Assembly (NCBI GenBank): GCA_041481365.1
Contig: JBGPBS010000096.1
Span: forward strand, 1-5,599
Reading direction: 5' to 3'
From: DASPTR01 sp041481365
GTDB taxonomy: Archaea; Thermoproteota; Bathyarchaeia; Bathyarchaeales; Bathycorpusculaceae
Length of the DNA stretch: 5,599 bases
The position numbers were made by a program, and so were the translations under genes. Each line of letters opens with the position of its first letter. The stretch's first letter is position 1. The notes under the pieces were generated by a model, which was not told where the DNA came from, ran no database searches, and saw only the letters and a program-made list of their open reading frames with translations. Shown one piece after another: positions 1-5,028 of this stretch.

Positions 1-6
1 GGAGGT
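1..6 (+). promoter_or_regulatory. Shine-Dalgarno GGAGGT for the first gene
   Basis: GGAGGT lies seven bases upstream of a TTG codon at 14-16. It is a near-complete anti-SD match at normal spacing and is what fixes the TTG as the start of the 119-aa gene. The promoter lies outside the window. Confidence 0.75.
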
Positions 7-13
7 TTGACTT

Positions 14-373
14 TTGCCGTTAAGCAAAGAGAAAGCTTCGCTGTATGAAATTGCACGGAAGGTTTTGGAAGAGGCCACAACCACGGCCTTGGGACCAACT
101 TGCAACACAGTCATCACGTTCCACCTCAAGCAGAAGTTTGGAAAGGACCCTTGCCAAGTGTTCATAGACGACCCCAAAGCCTTCTACAGTGCCCTCGAAG
201 AGATTTTCGGAGCAGGTGCCCAGAGCATCATGAACGTCGTGGCCACTTTTCTCAGGAACAAATACGGCATGGCCTACAATGCTGAAGAATTTGTCAACCT
301 CATGGTTAAAAGCGACAAGATATCAAAAAACAAGCTTGAAGAAATACTATCATCCACGGTAAGCGGAACATGA
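14..373 (+). CDS. Small 119-aa protein, possibly a stand-alone archaeal output/sensory domain
   Basis: A complete 119-residue soluble protein starting at TTG, chosen because GGAGGT precedes it by seven bases. It has no signal peptide or membrane segment. Predicted helices cover most of it: a Leu/Glu/Ala-rich N-terminal helix (about 8-25), a middle part with Cys30 and Cys47, a segment IFGAGAQSI at 64-72 leading into a second long helix (to about 84), and a Lys/Glu-rich C-terminal helix (about 90-113). The pattern 'LG...F-hydrophobic...DDPKAF...L..IFG.GA..I' reminds me of the small NitrOD-type output domains described in archaeal signal-transduction proteins, which also occur alone. That link is from memory of the family pattern and is not proven; 'hypothetical protein' is the safe name. 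It converges with the histidine kinase next door, so a functional tie is possible but not shown. Confidence 0.8.
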   Translation: MPLSKEKASLYEIARKVLEEATTTALGPTCNTVITFHLKQKFGKDPCQVFIDDPKAFYSALEEIFGAGAQSIMNVVATFLRNKYGMAYNAEEFVNLMVKSDKISKNKLEEILSSTVSGT

Positions 374-489
374 AACTGATACGCGACACGCGCAGGGCGA
401 CCACAATCCGCGCCCGCAATGCTGGCAATCATGGTCTACAAAAGAAACCGTTCATGGCAGGTTCGATAGTCGACATCAGCACGCGCTGA
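370..489 (+). CDS. Doubtful 39-aa basic ORF overlapping the upstream stop
   Basis: The ATG at 370-372 overlaps the TGA of the 119-aa gene as ATGA, an arrangement typical of translational coupling. The frame runs 39 codons to a TGA at 487-489. The product is very basic (seven Arg, three Lys) and ends VDISTR. It has no dedicated SD, and its stop codon falls inside a hairpin (475-490). The arrangement Arg-Arg-x4-Arg followed by D-x-S distantly recalls the N-terminal half of a PilZ fold, but the frame ends where the conserved glycine would be, and c-di-GMP receptors are not expected in archaea. It may be a coupled small protein, a gene remnant, or chance. Confidence 0.2.
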   Translation: MKLIRDTRRATTIRARNAGNHGLQKKPFMAGSIVDISTR

Positions 490-500
490 TCTCTTGTTTT
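475..500 (+). terminator. Hairpin plus T-rich stretch after the first gene
   Basis: ATCAGC (475-480) and GCTGAT (485-490) form a perfect 6-bp stem around the loop ACGC, followed on the plus strand by the T-rich stretch CTCTTGTTTT (491-500). It sits in the 131-base gap between the convergent 119-aa gene and the kinase, where a terminator is expected. Archaeal termination relies mainly on T tracts, so the hairpin may be secondary. On the minus strand there is no T tract, so I assign it to the plus-strand gene only. Confidence 0.35.
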
Positions 501-504
501 GGGT

Positions 505-3390
505 TCAAACTCGGGCTCTGCCGGTGTTATCTTCCTTTGCCAGTTGTATTGTTTCTGGAAGGTTCACCCAAACATCTTTGGTTTCCTCGGTTCCAGGTTC
601 AATCGGAACGTCTATCCTGAAGGTGGTTCCTTTTCCAACGGTGCTTTCTACAAAGATAGTGCCCCTGTGTGCCTCCACTATTCTTTTGCATATGGACAAA
701 CCGAACCCCATGCCTTTTGCCTTTGTAGTGAAGAGTGGCGTCCACAGTTTTCCCAGCGCTTCCTTGCTCATTCCAGTTCCAGTATCTGTGAAACTGAAGG
801 ACACGTGCTTCTCTATCTCTTCACTTCTAATTGCTAATACTCCGCCTTTTGGCATAGCGTCGAAAGCGTTTTTGATTATGTTGACGAAGACTCTTTTCAT
901 TTTTGGCACGTCAGCCCTCATTCTTGGCTTGTCTTCAGTTTCATCTTGCACTCGGATGTTTTGAGGGATCTCCAAGCTGGAATATGCCTCTTTCAACATT
1001 GATTTTGGTGTGGTTTCAGCCAATTCCAGCCTTATCTCCTTTGAGTAATCTAGCAAATCGCTGATGATTTTGTTTGAATACTCTATTGCTTTCTCGATGA
1101 TCTCCAGCATTTCTTTGCCTTTTTCATCAATCTTAGAATCATATTTTGCTTTTAAGTAGTATGCAGCTCCTGCAATGCCGGTCAGCGGGTTGCGCAGATC
1201 ATGGCCAACCATTCCGGCCAACTCACCAATCGCAGCAAGTCTCTCAGATCTCAACAGTTTTCTCTGAGCATCAACTAATTCCCGTGTTCTTTCTTCCACT
1301 TTTGCCCCAAGCTGCCCTGCATGTTTTCGGATTTGAGCATTAGCATCATTCAACTGTTTGATCAACTGAGCATTTTCGATTGCCACTGCAGCCTGATGCA
1401 GGAACAACTCCAATGGCGCCAAGGATTCCCTGGTCGGTCGCCTGCCGTCACTAGGATCGTCCATGCTCACTGCAGCGACAATGCGTCCATCTGCTAATTG
1501 AAGTGGAGCGTAAAGCAAGTCATCAAGGTTCCAATCAACCATCTCTTCGGGCTTCAGGTGGCTTAAAACAACTCCTTTGCTGAACCTCTCCTTGACTAAA
1601 GGATCGTTACAGGGCAGATAGTAGAACTCGCTGATTTTGAAACGTTCAAATTCGGGCCCAAAACGTTCTCGCCAAACTTTTCCAGGTTGACGGTTAGTCC
1701 AAAGGAACTCCTGTTCTTTCTCTGCCAACCCGGCGGTCACAAGATCCTCGGGTTCTGAAATGTCTAGCTGCTCGTTTCTCACCGAAAGTACGACTCTTCG
1801 CCAACCAAGACCATGAATCGCATCTACAATCGCTTGAAGACGCTGACGCAACTCTGTGGAGTGAATCATCGCTGCAAAACTCCGCATCAATGATGACTGC
1901 TGGTTAAGAGCACGCCGGAGCTTCTCCTCTAGTGCCTTTCTGTCTGTAATATCAATGAAGCTCTCAATCAGTTGCGTTTCACCGCCTATTTCTACAGAAG
2001 ACACAGTCTTGATCACAGGGATGGTGTTCCCGTTGGCTGTGAGTAGTTTTCGCTCTGAATTGCTTACCGTTTGCCCAAGGTCAGTAATTGGACACTGTCC
2101 TTTTTCTGCAGTGCAGATGAATTTGTAGCATGTTGACCCTATGATTCTGTCTTTTGAGGCGCCAAACATTCTTATCGCGATAGCATTGGCGTCGCGGATC
2201 GAGTGAGTTGCTGCGTCAACCACAACGACCCCTGTTTGCAGCGAGTTCAAAACGGTCTTCAGACCATCTTCACTTTTCTTCAGATCGGCAGTTCTCTCTT
2301 CCACCTTGGCTTCCAGCTGCGCCGAATGTTCCTCGAGTTTCCTTTCCATCTCTTTTTTTTCTGTGATATCTCGAATGAGAGTTTCACATCCGACAATCTT
2401 TCCATCGTGTCTCACGGGGTTACTCGCATATTCCACAATGAGTTTTCCTTTTGGAGTGATTATTTCTGTTTCGCCCTCAGCGTTTTTCCCACGAATAACG
2501 CTAATATGTTCCTTGAACAGTCTAAGTCGGTTTCTTCTTGGAATAAACTTGAGCATACTTTTTCCGATAATATCCTTTTTGTCTAGACCAAACTCTTCCA
2601 CGACTCTATTCACATAGGTGACGGTTCCCTTTCTATTCATTCTGAGCATGAGAAATCTGGCGTCTTCGCATAGCGTTCTGTATCTTTCTTCAGATGCTTC
2701 AAGCTCCTTGCATGCCTGCTCCTGTGTTTGTTTCAGATCTTCTTGGGCTTTCTCCAATTCACCCTCCAAGATGAAAAAAGAGGCCATATCACCGGCAACC
2801 CGGTCATTGGTTACAGTGAAAATCAGAGCGGTGAACACCATCCCGAAGAGAGTGAGCAAAACAGTAATCTCCTCTGCCAAACCAATGTCCAGGGCGATCC
2901 ATGAAAACATGAAACATGAAAAAGCCAAAAAGAACATAAGATCAGAATTGTCTCGTCTTTTTATGACCAGGTATATTGAAGCCGGAAGAGATAGCAATGC
3001 GAATGCACTCAACAAGGGTATGCGAAAAACCTCGGCCGCGCTAGGAAAAACCAGAAGAACAATGGATGCGCCCAAGCTGAAAAGGAAGCATTTGAAAGGC
3101 CAGTCGAAGTTCTTGAGTTTCAATAAACTGGACATTGTCGCGATCAAAACTGCGGCAGTTACTGGGACAAAAGACCACTTGTAATTGTTATCCCATATGG
3201 TAGGAACCCCATATCTCTGAAGCATCAGATTCGAATAGCCAACAGACGCAAACGCAAAGCCTAGCATGAACATGATCTTCCGTTTGTCTCCATCCTTGCG
3301 CGACAGATATAGGAGAAAACCGGAAAGAACTACCGTGACAACAAAGGGAACCGTCCAGAACAAGGCTCTCAACAACTGGTCCAAGTTCAT
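505..3390 (-). CDS. Membrane-bound sensor histidine kinase (7TM-PAS-PAS-GAF-HisKA-HATPase_c)
   Basis: 961 aa, ATG start with GGAG (3403-3406) twelve bases upstream. About seven hydrophobic segments (11-29, 37-57, 72-90, 99-115, 122-143, 149-171, 175-193) form an N-terminal membrane sensor with no large extracytoplasmic loop. Then a coiled coil (205-235), PAS 1 (about 232-343, ending in DIT), a signalling helix (345-372), PAS 2 (about 373-485, also ending in DIT) with Cys421, Cys426 and Cys433, a GAF-like domain (about 505-675), a second signalling helix (676-712), HisKA (713-785) and HATPase_c (about 825-930). The H-box GHDLRNPL has phospho-acceptor His730. The N-box has Asn841; G1 is DTGTGM (869-874), the F-box Phe887, G2 GMGFGL (893-898). 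All catalytic boxes are intact, so it should autophosphorylate and pass phosphate to a response regulator, which is absent from the window. The ligand is unknown. Confidence 0.95.
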   Translation of the reverse strand: MNLDQLLRALFWTVPFVVTVVLSGFLLYLSRKDGDKRKIMFMLGFAFASVGYSNLMLQRYGVPTIWDNNYKWSFVPVTAAVLIATMSSLLKLKNFDWPFKCFLFSLGASIVLLVFPSAAEVFRIPLLSAFALLSLPASIYLVIKRRDNSDLMFFLAFSCFMFSWIALDIGLAEEITVLLTLFGMVFTALIFTVTNDRVAGDMASFFILEGELEKAQEDLKQTQEQACKELEASEERYRTLCEDARFLMLRMNRKGTVTYVNRVVEEFGLDKKDIIGKSMLKFIPRRNRLRLFKEHISVIRGKNAEGETEIITPKGKLIVEYASNPVRHDGKIVGCETLIRDITEKKEMERKLEEHSAQLEAKVEERTADLKKSEDGLKTVLNSLQTGVVVVDAATHSIRDANAIAIRMFGASKDRIIGSTCYKFICTAEKGQCPITDLGQTVSNSERKLLTANGNTIPVIKTVSSVEIGGETQLIESFIDITDRKALEEKLRRALNQQSSLMRSFAAMIHSTELRQRLQAIVDAIHGLGWRRVVLSVRNEQLDISEPEDLVTAGLAEKEQEFLWTNRQPGKVWRERFGPEFERFKISEFYYLPCNDPLVKERFSKGVVLSHLKPEEMVDWNLDDLLYAPLQLADGRIVAAVSMDDPSDGRRPTRESLAPLELFLHQAAVAIENAQLIKQLNDANAQIRKHAGQLGAKVEERTRELVDAQRKLLRSERLAAIGELAGMVGHDLRNPLTGIAGAAYYLKAKYDSKIDEKGKEMLEIIEKAIEYSNKIISDLLDYSKEIRLELAETTPKSMLKEAYSSLEIPQNIRVQDETEDKPRMRADVPKMKRVFVNIIKNAFDAMPKGGVLAIRSEEIEKHVSFSFTDTGTGMSKEALGKLWTPLFTTKAKGMGFGLSICKRIVEAHRGTIFVESTVGKGTTFRIDVPIEPGTEETKDVWVNLPETIQLAKEDNTGRARV

Positions 3391-3451
3391 TTCTCGCGAA
3401 TACTCCGTTAGGCAAATCCAACTTCAATCGTTACAGAAATGAAAGAAATCC

Positions 3452-3459
3452 TATTTATG
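3452..3459 (-). promoter_or_regulatory. Candidate TATA box for the kinase gene
   Basis: Read on the minus strand this is CATAAATA. A start site about 25 bases downstream would fall near 3430, leaving a leader of roughly 40 bases that contains the GGAG at 3403-3406. There is no strong BRE upstream, so this is a pattern match only. Confidence 0.35.
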
Positions 3460-3478
3460 AGTTGTGAATCCGAAATAT

Positions 3479-3528
3479 GTAGCTACGTAGTATAGCATTT
3501 GATTCAAATGCGCGCTCGCGCGAATCCG
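3479..3528. repeat. Palindrome cluster upstream of the kinase
   Basis: Within 50 bases lie several self-complementary elements. GTAGCTAC (3479-3486) overlaps CTACGTAG (3483-3490). GCATTTGA-T-TCAAATGC (3495-3511) is a perfect 17-base palindrome with 8-bp arms. CGCG-CTCG-CGCG (3511-3522) follows directly. A heptamer GAATCCG ends the cluster (3522-3528) and is repeated at 3466-3472. The cluster lies 20-70 bases upstream of the candidate kinase TATA box, where an archaeal activator or repressor would bind. No binding protein can be named from sequence. Confidence 0.6.
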
Positions 3529-3670
3529 TTATGACATGAGGTTCCATGCCGCGGGCTATCTCGAACTGGATGTCCAAGGAAAAGGCGCAAGCCGCAAGTC
3601 GTGCCGAGCTCAAGGTTGGCTGGTAAGTGCTGCAGATGAGGTCTTTGGACTTCAGTTCCGTTCGCTTTAC

Positions 3671-3682
3671 CAAGACAAAAAA
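3671..3682 (-). terminator. T-rich terminator of the Rieske gene
   Basis: Directly after the TAG stop of the Rieske gene the minus strand reads TTTTTTGTCTTG. An oligo-T run right behind a stop codon is the usual archaeal termination signal. It suggests that the Rieske transcript ends here and that the kinase has its own promoter. Confidence 0.5.
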
Positions 3683-4027
3683 CTAGTCGCGTTCCAGCAG
3701 GATGTCTTTTCCTTCAACTTTCACCGCGTAAGCAGGCTCGTCTTTGATTTTTGGGTGCATGAGAAGAACCCTTGGGCCCGAAACCACTTTGCCTGTTGTG
3801 ACGTCGAATTTTGCTTTGTGATTGGGGCAGGTTACTATGTTTCCCTCAAGTGTTCCTCTTGATAGTTCCCCATTCCTGTGTGTGCAAATGTTTCCGATGA
3901 CGTAATAAACGCCTTTTACGTTCGCAATCAAAACCTGTTTTTCCACGAACTTGAAGGCCTTCATTTGTCCCAGAGGGATCTCAGACGTTTCCGCAACTTT
4001 CACAAAAGTCAGTTTTTCCACCTCCAA
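3683..4027 (-). CDS. Small Rieske [2Fe-2S] ferredoxin
   Basis: A 114-aa soluble Rieske-fold protein of the size of NirD or dioxygenase-ferredoxin subunits, expected to carry electrons in the cytoplasm. The cluster ligands are all present: Cys48-x-His50 (CTH) and Cys67-x2-His70 (CPNH), 16 residues apart, followed by the typical KFDVTTG (73-79) and a GP-loop (84-85). There is no TM anchor or Tat signal, so it is not a cytochrome bc-type Rieske subunit. The partner enzyme is not in the window, although a broken NAD(P)-binding oxidoreductase lies just upstream. The start is doubtful: this frame opens at TTG (4025-4027) without a spaced SD, while a well-placed SD and ATG (4036-4038) lie 11 bases upstream in another frame. 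GTG at codon 3 is a further option. A T tract follows the stop. Confidence 0.9.
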   Translation of the reverse strand: MEVEKLTFVKVAETSEIPLGQMKAFKFVEKQVLIANVKGVYYVIGNICTHRNGELSRGTLEGNIVTCPNHKAKFDVTTGKVVSGPRVLLMHPKIKDEPAYAVKVEGKDILLERD

Positions 4028-4050
4028 TCGTTCTTCATGTTTTTCTCCCC
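4009..4050 (-). other. SD plus ATG leader ORF, or frameshifted true start, of the Rieske gene
   Basis: GGGGAG (minus strand, 4045-4050) lies six bases before an ATG at 4036-4038, the best initiation signal near this gene. Its frame encodes only MKNDWRWKN and stops at 4009-4011, overlapping the Rieske reading frame. One extra base between the ATG and the TTG at 4027 would join the two frames into a Rieske protein four residues longer. Either a base was lost (by mutation or assembly error) or this is a tiny leader ORF that affects Rieske translation. Confidence 0.5.
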
Positions 4051-4065
4051 TATTTTGAATCGCTA

Positions 4066-4326
4066 TTAATTGCTAATGGCAGGCGCTTGCCGCAGATACT
4101 TCGTATCCTGCACTTGCCTGAACAGGAAATCGGCCAAATCTGCACGCGAAATCCATGTCCCCACTTCGCCCTTGCCTACATAGCCGGCCTTGACTTTTCC
4201 AGATTTGGGCTTATTGTTAAGCATTCAAACGCACGATGGCCCAATCAAGATCGGAGTCACGTACCGTTTCTGCGACGCGCACGTCTTCTGATCATTAGAA
4301 TTAGGGTTAACGTCAAGCTTGCTCAT
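4066..4326 (-). pseudogene. Remnant of NAD(P)-binding oxidoreductase (SDR/NmrA-like), C-terminal part
   Basis: Three consecutive minus-strand frames together read like the C-terminal part of an atypical SDR (NAD(P)H-binding, NmrA/YwnB-like) protein. Frame A, 4326 to about 4285, gives MSKLDVNPNSNDQK. Frame B, about 4291 to 4222, contains ETVRDSDLDWAIVRLN and then hits TAA. Frame C, 4221 to 4066, begins LNNKPKSGKVKAG, contains WISRADLADFL, and ends in TAA. Known homologues have the order DK.QE..(I/V)R.S.LDWTIVRP..L, then PKTG, then ISRADVADF near the C-terminus, which this follows closely. The N-terminal Rossmann half with its glycine-rich nucleotide motif is missing, because PadR ends only 27 bases upstream. 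At least two frame disruptions and the truncation make it non-functional. It ends 27 bases before the Rieske SD/ATG. Confidence 0.75.
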
Positions 4327-4352
4327 CACTATGCGCTGCCTTCTTCCATTGT

Positions 4353-4937
4353 TTAGATCCGCTTTCTGCCCTTTTGCTCGGACCGTTCTAGTTGGGCTAC
4401 TCTCCTGTTGATTGCCGCTAGCTCTTTCTGTAACTCTTTTATCATTTTCTCAATCTGTTTGCGCTTACTCTCTAAAATGCTCATCGTATCTTCTGGTTTT
4501 TCTTTTCTCTCCTCCAGGAAGACTGAGAAAAGGTTCGGTATTCTTGGGATTGAAACGGTCTTCTCTACATCCAACACGTCTTTCATGAGCTCTGTGAACA
4601 AGCCGCTCATACTATTGGCAATTTGACTCTCTTTGGCCAGAGACCGCTTCAAAACCTGCTTGCCTGCCTCAGTGATTCGAAATATCTTTCTTTTCCTTTT
4701 CTTCTGAACCTCCCATTTTCCCTCGATATATCTCGAGTCTTCTAGGTTTCGAAGTATGGGATAGATGCCGCCAGCGGTGGGTCTCCAAAAACCCATTGTT
4801 CTTTCCTTGATCTCTCTCATTATTTCATAGCCATGATACGGCTTCCTGCTGAGAAGAATCAGCACGGCAATACGTATGTAGCCCTTCTGCGTTTCCTTAA
4901 GCCAGTGCCCAGCAGTTATTTCGTCTTCACACTGCAT
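4353..4937 (-). CDS. PadR-family transcriptional regulator
   Basis: 194 aa, ATG start, no clear SD. Residues 20-95 form the PadR winged helix: a first helix YIRIAVLILLS (20-30), then the hallmark YHGYEIMREI (34-43), the recognition-helix region TAGGIYPILRNLE (54-66), and a wing rich in Lys/Arg (79-85) leading to FRITEAGKQVL (86-96). The C-terminal half has a Lys/Glu-rich helix with coiled-coil character (about 151-187), matching the PadR C-terminal dimerisation helix, and a basic tail. PadR proteins are dimeric repressors, often of multidrug or peptide exporters, and often respond to small ligands. This one is transcribed divergently from an ABC ATPase 91 bases away with an inverted repeat between them, so it very likely controls that transporter. 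The inducer cannot be read from sequence. Confidence 0.93.
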   Translation of the reverse strand: MQCEDEITAGHWLKETQKGYIRIAVLILLSRKPYHGYEIMREIKERTMGFWRPTAGGIYPILRNLEDSRYIEGKWEVQKKRKRKIFRITEAGKQVLKRSLAKESQIANSMSGLFTELMKDVLDVEKTVSIPRIPNLFSVFLEERKEKPEDTMSILESKRKQIEKMIKELQKELAAINRRVAQLERSEQKGRKRI

Positions 4938-4972
4938 TTTAAGTTCATCTTTCTCATTGAGTATTATCGGAA

Positions 4973-4986
4973 TATTTATATTTTAC
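4973..4986 (-). promoter_or_regulatory. TATA box with BRE-like element for padR-type gene
   Basis: On the minus strand AGTAAA precedes ATATAAATA, a good archaeal BRE/TATA pattern. The TATA element lies 36-43 bases before the PadR ATG, placing the transcript start near 4950. On the plus strand the same bases contain TTTATATT (4975-4982), which could serve the ABC gene, so this may be a shared bidirectional core promoter. Confidence 0.55.
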
Positions 4987-4987
4987 T

Positions 4988-5014
4988 GCGATATATTGCA
5001 CCGAACAATATCGC
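4988..5014. promoter_or_regulatory. Inverted repeat, candidate PadR operator over the ABC promoter
   Basis: GCGATAT (4988-4994) and ATATCGC (5008-5014) are perfect 7-bp inverted arms separated by 13 bases. With a two-base bulge the dyad extends by a TG/CA pair. The left arm contains part of a TATA-like ATATATT (4991-4997), and the right arm lies just before the ATPase SD. A dimer bound here would cover the ATPase core promoter and start site. This fits repression by the divergent PadR, which is an inference from position and symmetry. Confidence 0.55.
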
Positions 5015-5016
5015 GC

Positions 5017-5022
5017 GGTGAT
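5017..5022 (+). promoter_or_regulatory. Shine-Dalgarno GGTGAT deciding the ATPase TTG start
   Basis: GGTGAT is complementary to the 3' end of archaeal 16S rRNA and lies six bases before TTG at 5029-5031. It favours this TTG over the in-frame TTG at 4996-4998, which falls inside the inverted repeat and has no SD. Confidence 0.65.
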
Positions 5023-5028
5023 GCTCTC

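Larger units (their letters stand above)
3391..3682. other. Intergenic region between Rieske gene and kinase, no convincing gene
   Basis: About 290 bases hold the kinase promoter and palindrome cluster in the half nearest the kinase and a T-rich terminator at the Rieske end. The part between (about 3530-3670) contains only weak ORFs: a TTG-started 72-codon minus frame without an SD, and plus frames that run antisense into the Rieske gene. I searched by eye for tRNA arms and found no cloverleaf. Confidence 0.55.

Noticed and set aside
370..489. PilZ-domain likeness of the 39-codon ORF
   Set aside because: Only a few Arg and a D-x-S match; the frame ends before the conserved Gly, it is too short for the fold, and c-di-GMP signalling is not expected here.
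494..964. 156-codon plus-strand frame antisense to the kinase C-terminus
   Set aside because: It lies opposite the HATPase domain, whose motifs are intact; the Ser/Phe-rich product is typical of an antisense shadow.
2353..2360. Run of eight T (A8 in the kinase coding strand) as a possible frameshift site
   Set aside because: The kinase frame continues intact across it with a well-formed PAS C-terminus and linker, so there is no sign of slippage.
2618..3184. 188-codon plus-strand frame antisense to the kinase
   Set aside because: It is a complementary-strand shadow of the kinase TM and PAS region; the kinase frame has intact domains and this one shows none.
3188..3427. 79-codon minus-strand frame over the kinase N-terminus
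   Set aside because: It overlaps the coding frame for the first TM segments of the kinase; its sequence has low-complexity Cys/Val runs and no family likeness.
3545..3600. Possible tRNA arms around the GTTCGAGAT-like sequence on the minus strand
   Set aside because: No pairing acceptor stem, anticodon arm or D-arm could be built around it.
3455..3673. 72-codon minus-strand frame starting at TTG between the Rieske gene and the kinase
   Set aside because: It has no SD, starts inside the oligo-T terminator tail, overlaps the palindrome cluster and kinase promoter, and its product has no recognisable motif. It is probably a chance frame.
4087..4356. 89-codon plus-strand frame between the Rieske and PadR genes
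   Set aside because: It is antisense to the oxidoreductase remnant, whose minus-strand frames give recognisable motifs; it has no SD or motif of its own.
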